A stretch of DNA of 40,456 bases from assembly GCA_904396495.1 (NCBI GenBank), contig CAJFOJ010000065.1:1-40456 (forward strand), given 5' to 3'. This document shows, piece after piece, positions 30,387 to 40,163 of this stretch. The position numbers and the translations under genes are program-made. Each line of letters starts with the position of its first letter. Within the stretch, counting starts at the first letter, position 1. Below the pieces are notes generated by a model. The model was not told where the DNA came from. It saw only the letters and a program-made list of their open reading frames with translations, and did not search any database. The DNA comes from an uncultured Oscillospiraceae bacterium. GTDB lineage: Bacteria; Bacillota; Clostridia; Oscillospirales; Ruminococcaceae.

Positions 30387-31874
30387 ATGCAGCAAATCAT
30401 AACCTGGGTTGTGTTGGCCTTGTATCTCGTCGCCATGCTCATTGCGGGCATCGTGGGCGCGAGGAAGGCCAATACCCTGACAAATTTCGTGGTGGGCGGC
30501 CGGAAGGCGGGCCCGTGGGTCTCGGCATTTGGCTTTGGCACGGCCTATTTCAGCGCAGTGCTGTTTATCGGATACGCGGGAAAATCCGGGTATGATTACG
30601 GCTTATGGGCGATTTTAATTGGCGTGGGCAACGCTTTGTTCGGGGCGTTTTTAGCCTGGAAGGTGCTGGGCAACCGCACCAGGGAAGTAGCCCGCCGCCT
30701 GAAAATCAAGACAATGCCCCAGTTTTTTGAAAAGCGGTTCGATTCTAAGGGCCTTAAGGTTTTCGCGGTAGTCGTGATTTTCATCTTTATGACCCCTTAT
30801 TCTGCCAGCGTCTACTCCGGGTTGGGATACCTCTGCGACAACGTATTGAAAATCGGCTATAACAACGCCATGATTCTCATCGCCGTGGTCGCCGCCATCT
30901 ATGTGGTGTTGGGAGGTTTTGTCTCCTCGATGATCGCCGACTTTATCCAGGGCCTTATCATGATCGTAGGCGTCGTCGCCATGATCTTCTGCATTGCCAA
31001 CACTTCAGAAGTGGGCGGCTTTGTGGAAGGTTTTGCCAAAATGGGCGATGTCATGACCCAAAACGGCCTGTACCCGCCTACTACGAGCACCGTTGTCGGG
31101 GTGGGGAGCCTCATCATCCTCACAAGCTTTGGCACCTGGGGAATGCCCCAGATGGTGCAGAAATTCTACGGCATCGAAACCAGGGAAGGGGTCAAGCGGG
31201 CCACCATTATCTCCACCGCCTTTTGCGCGCTGATTTCCTGCGGAGCGTACTTTGTGGGCTCGCTGTCCCGCCTGTTTTTCACCCAGGTCCCTCAGGACGT
31301 GAGCGGAAAAGCCAATTACGACCTGATTATCCCGCAGATTTTGGGCCGGCTCCCAGACGTGTTGCTGGCGGTGATTTTAGTGCTGGTGCTGGCGGCGTCG
31401 GTTTCCACCCTGAGCGGTATTACCCTCACATCCTGCTCTGCGGTGGCTATGGACTTTATCGTCTCGGTCTTTAAGCCCGACATGGACAAGAAAAAAACGC
31501 TGCTGTTGACAAGAGTCCTCTGCCTGCTGTTTATTATTTGCTCCTATCTTTTGGCCACCATGCAGTCGCCTATTTTGACACTGATGGCCTTTTCATGGGG
31601 CACCATCTGCGCGACGTTGCTCCCCAGCTACCTGTTGGGCCTCTACTGGAAGCGGTTTAACAAAACGGCTTCCATCTGGAGCATGGGGGCGGGGCTTCTT
31701 ACCTCCCTGGGACTGGCGATTTTCTCCGGCTTCCAGTCCGGAAACGCGCCGCTTTTCGGCATCATCGCCACGGCGGTCAGCTTCCTTGTCTGCTTTGTCG
31801 TCACTATGGTGACCAAACCACACAAGGATACAACGGAATTTTTTGTCCCGCAACAGGAGCAAGTCGGCCGTTGA
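30387..31874 (+). CDS. Sodium:solute symporter (SSS family)
   Basis: 495 residues with about thirteen hydrophobic helices. TLTNFVVGGRKAGPWVSAFGFGTAYFSAVLFIGYAG is the classical SSS N-terminal pattern. GGFVSSMIADFIQGLIMIVG carries the conserved helix-5 region with its FIQG motif. ATG 30387 follows AAAGGTG; the GTG at 30378 overlaps the ribosome binding site. SSS members take up sugars, sialic acid, proline, pantothenate or carboxylates with Na+. The substrate is not evident, although sugar operons are nearby. Confidence 0.92.
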   Translation: MQQIITWVVLALYLVAMLIAGIVGARKANTLTNFVVGGRKAGPWVSAFGFGTAYFSAVLFIGYAGKSGYDYGLWAILIGVGNALFGAFLAWKVLGNRTREVARRLKIKTMPQFFEKRFDSKGLKVFAVVVIFIFMTPYSASVYSGLGYLCDNVLKIGYNNAMILIAVVAAIYVVLGGFVSSMIADFIQGLIMIVGVVAMIFCIANTSEVGGFVEGFAKMGDVMTQNGLYPPTTSTVVGVGSLIILTSFGTWGMPQMVQKFYGIETREGVKRATIISTAFCALISCGAYFVGSLSRLFFTQVPQDVSGKANYDLIIPQILGRLPDVLLAVILVLVLAASVSTLSGITLTSCSAVAMDFIVSVFKPDMDKKKTLLLTRVLCLLFIICSYLLATMQSPILTLMAFSWGTICATLLPSYLLGLYWKRFNKTASIWSMGAGLLTSLGLAIFSGFQSGNAPLFGIIATAVSFLVCFVVTMVTKPHKDTTEFFVPQQEQVGR

Positions 31875-31996
31875 GACGACACAGATTTCATAATACGGTC
31901 TCAGGGGCAGATGGGCCAACAGCGTCAGCGGATCCATGTATTTAGCGTAAGGCGAAAGTTCGTTAACAATTTATGACGGTTTATCGCGTTAAACTA

Positions 31997-32025
31997 TTGC
32001 ATCTTTTGCAGAAATATAGTAAAAT
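31997..32025 (+). promoter_or_regulatory. Promoter of the zinc-ribbon gene
   Basis: TTGCAT (31997-32002) and TAAAAT (32020-32025) are 17 bp apart. Confidence 0.55.
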
Positions 32026-32026
32026 A

Positions 32027-32072
32027 AAAGGACATGGTTCGACGGTTTATCCTGTATTCGGCCATGTCCTTT
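32027..32072. other. Hairpin at the predicted transcript start
   Basis: AAAGGACATGG (32027-32037) pairs with CCATGTCCTTT (32062-32072). On the minus strand it is followed by TTATTTTA and could act as a terminator there. In the plus-strand RNA it would form a 5' stem-loop. Confidence 0.5.
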
Positions 32073-32187
32073 GAGTGTTTTACTGCTCTCATGATCGATT
32101 TACCACCAGCAAAATCCGATCGACTCAGCTTTCGTGAGGCTGAAAGATGCTCCCAATCCTATTGTGAAAGGAACAGAGGAGGTTTTG

Positions 32188-33003
32188 ATGATGTTGTGTG
32201 AAAAATGTGGGACAATCTGCGAGGGCGGTACGGTTTGCCCCAATTGCGGGGAACCATTAAAAAATGGGGAGGAATCCGCCTTAAGAGCAAATCCGGAAGC
32301 GACGGCAGAGGAAGAAAATGCCCGATCAGCGGTAGTTAGCCCAGAAGATACACCACTCTCGGAAGCCGGTGATTCTCCGACAGATGGCATGGCGGATCCT
32401 TTAGAGGAACCCTTTTCCGGCGTAGGGGTAAACAGCGAGGCTGACGAAGCTGTTCCGCCATTGAATGAGGGGGACGGGCCTCGACCTTTGGATGATACCT
32501 CGGTGGGAGACGCCTCTTTGGGGATCGGACAGGATGTTCCCCCAGCTGCCCAGTGGTACCAGCCGGATATGACCCCAGCCGGCATGAGCCAGATGACGAC
32601 ACCGGTTGTCAGGCGGAGCCCTGTTAAAGCCATTATCATTGCTGTGGCGGCTGTTGTCGTTTTGGCCGTCATCGCCACAGTGACGTTTTTAGAAGTGGGG
32701 AAAGCCAATTTAAAACGGGAACTGATGGGAGAATGGAGTACAGTCGAGAGCGGCGAAGGTGGATATTATATGCTGGAGCTGGACTTTTCTGAGGATACCA
32801 TTGAATATAATTTTTTATCGGAGTACAGTTTCCTCAACACCACTATTGCCACTCTGGACTATCGGGTAGTCGCTCCCAATAAAATAAAAATCAAAGAATA
32901 CGGCGATGATCCGATCACCATCTCTTTTAACGATGATAAATCTATGATGATTGTCTCCCCAGCCATCACCGATACCAAATCAGTGGAGTATTGGTTCAGA
33001 TAG
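32188..33003 (+). CDS. Zinc-ribbon membrane protein
   Basis: 271 residues. N-terminal CEKCGTICEGGTVCPNCG is a four-Cys zinc ribbon. A ~115-residue acidic, Pro-rich low-complexity linker follows. One transmembrane helix (~168-188, AIIIAVAAVVVLAVIATVTF) precedes a small extracytoplasmic beta-rich domain (GEWSTVESGEGGYYMLELDF...). Proteins with this layout are common in Firmicutes; the outer domain has the look of lipocalin-like stress proteins. The start is ATG-ATG 32188 behind AGAGGAGG. The specific function is unknown. The next gene begins 37 bp later. Confidence 0.8.
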   Translation: MMLCEKCGTICEGGTVCPNCGEPLKNGEESALRANPEATAEEENARSAVVSPEDTPLSEAGDSPTDGMADPLEEPFSGVGVNSEADEAVPPLNEGDGPRPLDDTSVGDASLGIGQDVPPAAQWYQPDMTPAGMSQMTTPVVRRSPVKAIIIAVAAVVVLAVIATVTFLEVGKANLKRELMGEWSTVESGEGGYYMLELDFSEDTIEYNFLSEYSFLNTTIATLDYRVVAPNKIKIKEYGDDPITISFNDDKSMMIVSPAITDTKSVEYWFR

Positions 33004-33040
33004 GGGAGAGCCTAGGCGTATTCGGTGGAAAGGAAGTACT

Positions 33041-34348
33041 GTGACAATGTTTTTTCAAAAAGAAATCGAGACAATGAGCCGTGGGGAAATCGAAGCCCTT
33101 CAATTGGAGCGGCTGAAATGGATTGTAGACTATTGTGACCGCAATGTAGAATTCTATCACAACCGTCTACAAAAGGCGGGAGTCACCGCCGATAAAATCA
33201 AATCCCTATCCGATGTGCGGCACATCCCGGTGACCACCAAGGAGGATATCCGGGATACCTATCCGTTTGGCCTGTTCGCCCAACCGCTGAAAAAGATCGT
33301 CCGCATCCACGCCTCTTCTGGCACCACCGGCAAGCCTACTGTCGTAGGCTATACCAAAAAGGATTTGGACACCTGGTCAGATGTGGTGGCGCGGCTGTGT
33401 GTCGCTGCTGGGGCCACCGATGAGGATATTGTGCAGATTTCCTTTGGCTATGGATTGTTCACCGGTGCTTTGGGCCTTCATTATGGCCTGGAAAAGATCG
33501 GCGCCACTGTGGTACCCTGTTCTTCTGGAAACACTGAAAAGCAAGTTATGTTGATGAAGGATTTTGGCACAACCGCCTTAGTCAGTACCCCATCCTACGC
33601 CTTACATATGAGTGAAGTCGCCCACGAACAGGGCATCACAAACGACCAGCTCAAGCTCCGTCTCGGCCTCTTTGGGTCCGAGGGCTGCACCCCGGAGCTC
33701 AGAGATCAAATTGAAAAGAGTTTTGGCGTTTTCGCCACCGACAACTACGGTATGAGTGAGCTGATGGGCCCCGGTGTCTCCGGTGAGTGTGAGTATCGCT
33801 GTGGGCTCCACTTTGCCGAGGATCACTTCCTGCCTGAGCTCCTCAATCCAGACACCTTGGAACCCGTCGGAGAAGGAGAGACCGGGGAGCTCATTATCAC
33901 CACCCTGACTAAAGAAGGGTTCCCCATGCTTCGCTACCGGACAAAGGACTTGACTACCATCACCTACGAGCCCTGTAAATGCGGCCGTACTCATGCCCGG
34001 ATGGAGAAGGTCAAAGGCCGCAGCGACGATATGCTGAAAATCCGCGGCGTCAACGTTTTCCCAACCCAGATCGAGAGCGTTTTGATGAGCCAGCCTCACA
34101 TCGGTGGCCATTATGAGCTGATTGTCCGCAGAGAAGGCTATCGGGACACCTTGGAGGTTCGGGTCGAGTTGATAAACGGCGAATTGTTGGAGCACTACGG
34201 CGAGCTGGAAGCTCTCCGCAACAGCATCCATGCCCAGTTAAAGACGGTTTTGGGCATCGAGAGCAAAGTGACCCTCTGCGAGCCAAAGACGATCGAACGC
34301 TACCAGGGCAAAGCTAAACGGATTATCGATTTGCGCAACCAGAAGTAA
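33041..34348 (+). CDS. paaK: Phenylacetate-CoA ligase family protein, copy 1
   Basis: 435 residues, an AMP-forming adenylating enzyme. The P-loop-like [16 protein letters not shown] is at ~90-105. NYGMSELMGPGVSGEC holds the adenylate-binding motif, RTKDL its Asp, and [21 protein letters not shown] the C-terminal hinge. It makes aryl-acetyl-CoA from arylacetate, CoA and ATP. GTG 33041 gives the same N-terminal length as paralogue 38271 and suits the AAGGAAG spacing; ATG 33047 is the alternative. With iorAB downstream it suggests ATP-linked metabolism of aromatic amino-acid-derived acids. Confidence 0.9.
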   Translation: MTMFFQKEIETMSRGEIEALQLERLKWIVDYCDRNVEFYHNRLQKAGVTADKIKSLSDVRHIPVTTKEDIRDTYPFGLFAQPLKKIVRIHASSGTTGKPTVVGYTKKDLDTWSDVVARLCVAAGATDEDIVQISFGYGLFTGALGLHYGLEKIGATVVPCSSGNTEKQVMLMKDFGTTALVSTPSYALHMSEVAHEQGITNDQLKLRLGLFGSEGCTPELRDQIEKSFGVFATDNYGMSELMGPGVSGECEYRCGLHFAEDHFLPELLNPDTLEPVGEGETGELIITTLTKEGFPMLRYRTKDLTTITYEPCKCGRTHARMEKVKGRSDDMLKIRGVNVFPTQIESVLMSQPHIGGHYELIVRREGYRDTLEVRVELINGELLEHYGELEALRNSIHAQLKTVLGIESKVTLCEPKTIERYQGKAKRIIDLRNQK

Positions 34349-34489
34349 TCTTTCCTCTATTTTCCACCTGCATAGCGCCTGTCTTCAGAACTGGGAAAAC
34401 ATTGGTAAGCGCTCGCCTGAATTCTGCATTCAATGGCTTTTGAAGGGCGCTACTGCCGATCACTTTTTATGATACAGGGAGGTATATCT

Positions 34490-35170
34490 ATGAAATACGA
34501 AATTAAAGGAACCCCGTTGCCGGTTGTTGTCTGTGAACTTTCGGCCGGTGAAAAAATGATCACCGAAAAGGGTTCGATGAGCTGGATGTCCCCTAACATG
34601 AAGATGGAGACATCTTCAAACGGCGGCGCCCGCAAGGCGTTGGGGAGGATGTTCGCCGGTGAGGCGATTTTCCAAAACAGTTATACCGCCCAGGGTGGAG
34701 ACGGCATGATCGCCTTTGCGTCCAGCTTTCCGGGTTCCATTTTGGCCTTCGAGATTGCCCCCGGAAACGAAATGATCGTCCAAAAATCGGGATTTTTGGC
34801 ATCGGAAGCTGGGGTGGAGTTGTCCGTCTTTTTTCAAAAGAAATTTGGCTCCGGTTTTTTCAGCGGAGAAGGCTTTATTATGCAGAAACTCTCAGGGCAG
34901 GGGACCGCCTTTGTAGAAATTGACGGTTCAATCGTCGAATATGAACTCCAAGCAGGGGAATCGATGATTGTGGACACCGGCTATTTGGCTGCAATGAGCG
35001 CCAGCTGCACCATTGATGTCCAGTCCGTGCCCGGTATTAAAAACATGCTGTTTGGAGGCGAAGGGGTTTTTAACACAATTGTTAGAGGTCCGGGAAGGAT
35101 TATTCTTCAAACGCTGCCAGTCAATGCTGTGGCAGCCGTGTTAAGGCCGTTCTTCCCCTCTAACAATTGA
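34490..35170 (+). CDS. AIM24 family protein
   Basis: 226 residues, nearly all beta strand with repeated short motifs: GEKMITEKGSMSWMSPNM, GNEMIVQKSGFLAS and GESMIVDTGYLAAM. This is the AIM24/TIGR00266-type fold, a beta-sandwich seen in bacteria and mitochondria with unclear biochemical role. There is no signal peptide. ATG 34490 follows GGGAGG. It sits inside the ior-paaK cluster without an obvious metabolic link. A strong hairpin follows. Confidence 0.87.
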   Translation: MKYEIKGTPLPVVVCELSAGEKMITEKGSMSWMSPNMKMETSSNGGARKALGRMFAGEAIFQNSYTAQGGDGMIAFASSFPGSILAFEIAPGNEMIVQKSGFLASEAGVELSVFFQKKFGSGFFSGEGFIMQKLSGQGTAFVEIDGSIVEYELQAGESMIVDTGYLAAMSASCTIDVQSVPGIKNMLFGGEGVFNTIVRGPGRIILQTLPVNAVAAVLRPFFPSNN

Positions 35171-35177
35171 AAATAAA

Positions 35178-35241
35178 GCCTTAATCTGGTACAGATCGCC
35201 GAATGGGGAAAAATCCTCCGGTGTCTGTACCAGATTAAGGC
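35178..35241. other. Perfect 18-bp inverted repeat
   Basis: 35178-35195 is exactly complementary to 35224-35241, with a 28-base loop that can extend the stem by CGCCG/CGGTG. There is no clear T-run. It may be a terminator, an RNA stabiliser or a small mobile palindrome. Confidence 0.6.
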
Positions 35242-35298
35242 CAAATGAATCCTCAATTTGTGCAATGAAGAAAATTCTTTATAGCAAAGGAGAGTTAG

Positions 35299-35829
35299 AT
35301 GACCATCTACGTCACCCGACATGGCCAAACCCCTTGGAATGAACAAAATCTAGTCTGCGGCGTCACTGATATCAGCTTGTCACCGGCAGGCAAACAACAG
35401 GCGGAAGAATTGGCGCTGATTTTGGAGAATAAGCCTCTTGATCTTGTATTTTCTTCCCCTTTGGCCCGAGCAATGGAAACGGCAAAAACTATTTGCAGCA
35501 AGTGGAATCTGCAGTGCATTCCAGACAAACGTCTGATCGAACAAAATTACGGGGTTTTTGAAGGGGCTAGACGGGACGATCCCGACTTTTTAACTGCCCG
35601 CCGGCAATTTGCCAGTCGGTTTCCGGAAGGGGAGTCCACTCTTGAGTTGGCGCAAAGGGTATATCAGTTTCTGGACGATTTGAAACAAGAACATATAGGC
35701 CAAAACGTCCTTCTTGTGTGTCACAACTATGTGGCTCGAGTCATTCGCTCCTATTTTGTCGATATGACAAACGATGATTTTTTTGATTATCACTTAGAAA
35801 ACTGCGCCCTGGAGGAATATACAGCTTAA
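35299..35829 (+). CDS. Histidine phosphatase (phosphoglycerate mutase-like)
   Basis: 176 residues. The catalytic RHG motif is in YVTRHGQTPWNEQ near the N-terminus. SSPLARAMETA and the C-terminal VCHNYVARV supply the second arginine and second histidine. Members of this short branch are phosphatases for sugar phosphates, alpha-ribazole-P or similar metabolites. The start is ATG 35299 with GGAGAG upstream. It is just before iorA and may be co-transcribed. Confidence 0.88.
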   Translation: MTIYVTRHGQTPWNEQNLVCGVTDISLSPAGKQQAEELALILENKPLDLVFSSPLARAMETAKTICSKWNLQCIPDKRLIEQNYGVFEGARRDDPDFLTARRQFASRFPEGESTLELAQRVYQFLDDLKQEHIGQNVLLVCHNYVARVIRSYFVDMTNDDFFDYHLENCALEEYTA

Positions 35830-35890
35830 AGCAGTTCCTTTTGGGATGATAAATATAAAATCAGTTAAAATAAGGAAAGGGTTGAATCAT

Positions 35891-37621
35891 TTGAAAAAGC
35901 TTATGTTGGGTAACGAAGCGGTAGCCCGCGGCGTTTACGAAGCGGGGGGCAGAGTGGTATCCAGCTACCCCGGTACCCCTAGCACCGAAATCACAGAGTT
36001 TTTGGCCAAATATGACGATGTTTATTGCGAATGGGCCCCCAATGAAAAGGTGGCCATGGAGGTTGCTATCGGCGCGTCCATCGGTGGGCGCCGGTCCTTC
36101 TGCGGCATGAAGCACGTGGGACTAAATGTGGCAGCCGACCCGTTGTTCACCGCCTCCTATACAGGAGTGAACGCGGGGCTTGTCATCGGCGTTGCCGACG
36201 ACCCGGGGATGCATTCCTCTCAAAATGAGCAGGATTCCCGCCACTACGCCGAGTCTTCTAAAATTCCCATGGTGGAGCCCTCCGACTCCCAGGAGTGCAT
36301 CGATTACGTCAAGACGGCATATGAGCTGTCTGAGCGGTTCGACACACCTGTGCTGCTTCGAATGTCCACCCGTATCGCCCATTCCCAGAGCATCGTGGAG
36401 ACTTCCGATCCTCTCGACCTGCCCTTGAAGGAGTACAAAAAGGACGCCGCAAAATATGTTATGATGCCCGGCTATGCCAAGCTCAAACACCCGATTGTGG
36501 AAAAACGTACGGAGGCTTTGCGTCAGTATGCGGAAACTACCTCGTTAAACCAGGTAATTCTGAACAAGGGGACCGATGTGGGCGTCATCTGCGCCGGGAC
36601 CACTTATACTTATGCCCGCGAGGCTCTGGGCGACAAGGTGAGTTACCTGAAGCTGGGGCTGATCCACCCCATGCCTGTTAAACTGATCCAGGATTTTGCC
36701 TCCAAAATGAGCAAGGTCTACGTCATCGAAGAGTTGGACGACTTTATCGAGACCCATTGTGCGAGAATCGGCGTCAAGGTCATCGGCAAAGAGCTGTTTG
36801 GCTGGATCGGTGAGTTCTCTCAGAAGTACATCGCCGAAAAGATGCTGGGTGAGACTCCCAAGATTTATGCCTTCGGGGAGAACGTCCCCGTCCGCCCTCC
36901 TGTCATGTGCGCCGGATGCCCCCACAGAGGATTGTTTTACACCTTGCATAAGCTGAAGCTCACTGTTTTTGGTGACATCGGATGTTATACCTTAGGGGCC
37001 CAGGCACCTCTATCCGCCATCGATACCACCGTCTGCATGGGTGCTTCCATCTCCGGACTTCACGGCTTTAACACTGCAAGAGGGGAAGAATCTGCCTCCA
37101 AGTCGGTTTGTGTCATCGGCGATTCCACCTTTATCCATTCCGGTATCACCGGCCTTATCGACATCGCCTACAACCAGGGAATTTCCACCGTCATTATTTT
37201 GGACAACTCCATTACCGGCATGACTGGCCATCAGCAGAATCCCACCACCGGATACACAATCAAAGGCGACCCCACTGCGGCGGTTTCGCTGGAAAAACTC
37301 TGCGCCGCTGTCGGTATCAATCGTGTTCGGGTCTGCGACCCCTACAATTTAAAGGAAACGATGGACGCCGTCAAGGAGGAAATCGCCGTTGCGGAGCCTT
37401 CGGTTATTATTTCCAGACGTCCCTGCGCCCTTTTAAAATATGTGAAGCATAAAGCACCCTTAAAAATCGACGTGGACAAATGCCGTGGCTGCAAGGCCTG
37501 CCTCAAGTTAGGGTGCCCGGCTATCAGCGTGCCTAACGGCAAGGCCCAGATCGACAACACCCTCTGTGTGGGCTGCGGACTCTGCGCCGACCTCTGCCCC
37601 TTTGACGCCATCGTCGAATAA
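35891..37621 (+). CDS. iorA: Indolepyruvate:ferredoxin oxidoreductase, alpha subunit
   Basis: 576 residues. TTG 35891 gives the family N-terminus (M)KKLMLGNEAVARGVYEAG and fits GGAAAGGG; the ATG at 35846 lies before the ribosome binding site. The N-terminal pyrimidine domain has SSYPGTPSTEI. The TPP-binding domain shows GDIGCYTLGAQAPL and the GDSTFIHSGITG...DNSITGMTGHQQ region. The C-terminus has two [4Fe-4S] motifs (CRGCKACLKLGCP and CVGCGLCADLCP). It oxidatively decarboxylates aryl pyruvates to aryl-acetyl-CoA, reducing ferredoxin. iorB follows after 23 bp. Confidence 0.95.
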   Translation: MKKLMLGNEAVARGVYEAGGRVVSSYPGTPSTEITEFLAKYDDVYCEWAPNEKVAMEVAIGASIGGRRSFCGMKHVGLNVAADPLFTASYTGVNAGLVIGVADDPGMHSSQNEQDSRHYAESSKIPMVEPSDSQECIDYVKTAYELSERFDTPVLLRMSTRIAHSQSIVETSDPLDLPLKEYKKDAAKYVMMPGYAKLKHPIVEKRTEALRQYAETTSLNQVILNKGTDVGVICAGTTYTYAREALGDKVSYLKLGLIHPMPVKLIQDFASKMSKVYVIEELDDFIETHCARIGVKVIGKELFGWIGEFSQKYIAEKMLGETPKIYAFGENVPVRPPVMCAGCPHRGLFYTLHKLKLTVFGDIGCYTLGAQAPLSAIDTTVCMGASISGLHGFNTARGEESASKSVCVIGDSTFIHSGITGLIDIAYNQGISTVIILDNSITGMTGHQQNPTTGYTIKGDPTAAVSLEKLCAAVGINRVRVCDPYNLKETMDAVKEEIAVAEPSVIISRRPCALLKYVKHKAPLKIDVDKCRGCKACLKLGCPAISVPNGKAQIDNTLCVGCGLCADLCPFDAIVE

Positions 37622-37644
37622 CACCGGAAAGGATTGGTATACCC

Positions 37645-38217
37645 ATGAATAAAAATATCATGATTGTGGGAGTCGGCGGACAGGGAAGTCTCCTTGCCAG
37701 CAAGCTCCTCGGAAACGTTGTCATGGCCTCCGGCTACGATGTCAAGGTATCGGAAGTCCACGGCATGGCCCAGCGGGGAGGCAGCGTTGTCACCTACGTC
37801 AAATACTCCGACCACAAGGTCTATTCCCCCGTTATCAACGAGGGGGAGGCAGACATGATTATCTCTTTTGAGCTTTTAGAGGCGGCCCGTTGGTTGCCTT
37901 ACCTGAAGAAAGGCGGCACTATCGTCGTCAATAACCAGCAGATCGCCCCCATGCCCGTCATCACTGGCGCTGCGACCTATCCCGAGAATATCGCCGATAA
38001 ACTGGACGATATCGTAGATGATTTGATTGTGGTGGATGCCTTAAGCCTCGCCGAAGAGGCAGGAAACGCCAAGGCAGTCAATGTGGTGCTCATGGGTGTG
38101 GCGTCGAGAACCCTGGGCTTTTCGGAAGAGGTTTGGCAGGATGCCCTGACTACCTGCGTCCCTCCTAAGTATTTAGAGCTTAACAAAAAGGCTTTTGCCT
38201 TGGGACAAAATCAGTAA
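37645..38217 (+). CDS. iorB: Indolepyruvate:ferredoxin oxidoreductase, beta subunit
   Basis: 190 residues, the usual length of the gamma-domain-like subunit. NIMIVGVGGQGSLLASKLLG at the N-terminus and SEVHGMAQRGGSVVTYVKYS are characteristic. It forms the heterodimer with IorA for aryl pyruvate oxidation. ATG 37645 follows CGGAAAGGATTGG. It is co-transcribed with iorA and followed by the second CoA ligase after 53 bp. Confidence 0.94.
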   Translation: MNKNIMIVGVGGQGSLLASKLLGNVVMASGYDVKVSEVHGMAQRGGSVVTYVKYSDHKVYSPVINEGEADMIISFELLEAARWLPYLKKGGTIVVNNQQIAPMPVITGAATYPENIADKLDDIVDDLIVVDALSLAEEAGNAKAVNVVLMGVASRTLGFSEEVWQDALTTCVPPKYLELNKKAFALGQNQ

Positions 38218-38270
38218 GCATGGCGTTGGGGCTGCTTGAGGCCCCATGCCTTTGAAAGGAATGGTCAAAA

Positions 38271-39581
38271 ATGGGGAATTACTGGAACCCTGAAATCGAG
38301 TGCATGTCCCGGGAGGACATGCGCGCCCTCCAGAGTAAGCGCCTCGTGGACGTGGTGCAGAGGGTGTACGAACACGTCCCGCACTACCGCGCCAAGATGG
38401 ACGCCATCGGGTTAAAGCCCTCTGACATCCGCTCCATCGACGACCTCAAAAAGCTGCCCTTTACCACCAAGCAGGATCTGCGGGATACTTATCCATACGG
38501 AATGTTCGCCGTTCCTATGGATGATGTCAATCGGATTCACGCATCTTCCGGCACCACTGGCAAACAGACGGTGGTGGGGTACACCGCCAACGACCTGGAA
38601 ATCTGGGACGAGGTAGTTGCCAGGGAGATCACCAGTGTCGGCGGCGGAAAAAAGGACCTTTTCCACGTTTCCTATGGCTATGGCCTCTTTACAGGCGGCT
38701 TGGGGCTTCACGGAGGCGCTACTAAAGTGGGCGCAGCGGTCATTCCCGTCTCTACTGGCAACACCAAGCGGCAGGTGCAGATTATCAAGGATTTCGGTTC
38801 CACGATGATCTGTTGTACCCCTTCCTACGCTCTATACATCGCTGAGACGATGGAGGAGATGGGGATTACCCCCGACGACATCAACCTGAAAGCCGGTATC
38901 TTCGGAGCTGAGCCCTGGACGGAAGAAATGCGTCGGGAAATTGAACGCCGGTTGGGAATTAAGGCATATGACATCTATGGCCTGTCGGAGATCATGGGTC
39001 CGGGCGTTGCCTGCGAGTGTTCTGAGCAGGCGGGCATGCATGTGGCGGAAGACCACTTCATCCCAGAAATCATCGACCCCGACACCGGCGAAGTGTTGCC
39101 CGACGGGGAAGAAGGAGAACTGGTTTTCACCTGCGTCACCAAAGAGGCGCTGCCTCTTATCCGGTATCGCACACGTGATATTGCTAGGCTCAATGTGGAA
39201 CCCTGTAAATGCGGCCGCACCTCTGTCCGCATGTGCAAACCTCGCGGCAGAAGCGACGACATGTTGATTATCCGCGGTGTAAATGTATTCCCTTCACAGG
39301 TGGAAAGCGTTTTGTTGGAGCTGGGCTTCGCCGCTCCTCACTATCAACTCGTCGTCGACAGGGCCGACAACCGGGACATTTTGGATGTTCTGGTGGAGAT
39401 GGACTCCTCCTTCTTCTCTGACACCGTGGCCGGCATTGAGAAAAAGGAGCGTCAGATCCGCAATATGCTGGATTCTGTTCTTCAGATTTCCGCGTCGGTC
39501 AAATTGGTGGAGCCCAAATCCCTGGGCCGCACTGAGGGCAAATCAGTGCATGTCATCGACAAGAGAAAACTTATCGATTAA
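38271..39581 (+). CDS. paaK: Phenylacetate-CoA ligase family protein, copy 2
   Basis: 436 residues, collinear with copy 1 at 33041. It has [41 protein letters not shown], and [23 protein letters not shown] 38271 follows TGAAAGGAATGG. Two such ligases around one IorAB may differ in aryl substrate (phenyl-, hydroxyphenyl- or indole-acetate) or work in reverse to make ATP. That is inferred. The ACT-domain gene follows. Confidence 0.92.
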   Translation: MGNYWNPEIECMSREDMRALQSKRLVDVVQRVYEHVPHYRAKMDAIGLKPSDIRSIDDLKKLPFTTKQDLRDTYPYGMFAVPMDDVNRIHASSGTTGKQTVVGYTANDLEIWDEVVAREITSVGGGKKDLFHVSYGYGLFTGGLGLHGGATKVGAAVIPVSTGNTKRQVQIIKDFGSTMICCTPSYALYIAETMEEMGITPDDINLKAGIFGAEPWTEEMRREIERRLGIKAYDIYGLSEIMGPGVACECSEQAGMHVAEDHFIPEIIDPDTGEVLPDGEEGELVFTCVTKEALPLIRYRTRDIARLNVEPCKCGRTSVRMCKPRGRSDDMLIIRGVNVFPSQVESVLLELGFAAPHYQLVVDRADNRDILDVLVEMDSSFFSDTVAGIEKKERQIRNMLDSVLQISASVKLVEPKSLGRTEGKSVHVIDKRKLID

Positions 39582-39651
39582 GGGTAAAAGCCTCCGGTTT
39601 TCCCAAAAAGGGCCAAACCGGTACAAGATAATTGCAGAAAGGGTGTTCCTT

Positions 39652-40083
39652 ATGATTATCAAGCAGCTTTCTATTTTCGTGGAAAACAAACAGGGACGTT
39701 TAGCTGAAATTACCGAGCTTTTGCATCAAGCCCATGTGGATATCCGGGCGCTCTGCATTGCTGACACTAAGGATTTCGGTATTCTCCGTCTCATCGTCAA
39801 TGACCCGGACAAAGCGGAAAAGGTCCTCAAGGAAAACGACTGCACCATTTCCCTCACCAACGTATTGACTATCCGCATTGATGATCAACCTGGCGGCCTT
39901 GCTACCCCCATGAAAATTCTCAGCGATTATGACATCAATGTGGAGTACATGTATGCGTTTATCTCTAAAGACGTCAATTCCGCTTATGTCATCCTTCGGG
40001 TGGACGACAATGACCGCGCCATCGAAGTACTCCAGAAAAATGGCGTAACAATGGTCTCTGCCGAGGAAATTTACAATATGTAA
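39652..40083 (+). CDS. Tandem ACT-domain protein
   Basis: 143 residues. It contains two ACT domains: QLSIFVENKQGRLAEITELLHQAHVDIRAL at the start and IRIDDQPGGLATPMKILSDYDINVEYMYAF in the second half. ACT domains bind amino acids. ATG 39652 is chosen behind AGAAAGGGTG; the longer open frame leftward overlaps paaK copy 2. This gene order (iorAB-paaK-ACT) is common, and the protein probably senses an aromatic amino acid or related ligand. Confidence 0.92.
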   Translation: MIIKQLSIFVENKQGRLAEITELLHQAHVDIRALCIADTKDFGILRLIVNDPDKAEKVLKENDCTISLTNVLTIRIDDQPGGLATPMKILSDYDINVEYMYAFISKDVNSAYVILRVDDNDRAIEVLQKNGVTMVSAEEIYNM

Positions 40084-40163
40084 GCTAAAGATGGGACTGC
40101 AGCGTTAGAGGATTTTGCCCTTTTCCAAAGTGCAACTCCCAACCCATCCAATGGAACGATCAA

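Noticed and set aside
39283-39651. 123-residue N-terminal extension of the ACT-domain protein
   Set aside because: It overlaps the 3' end of the second paaK gene in another frame. A ribosome binding site and the ACT domain start at 39652.
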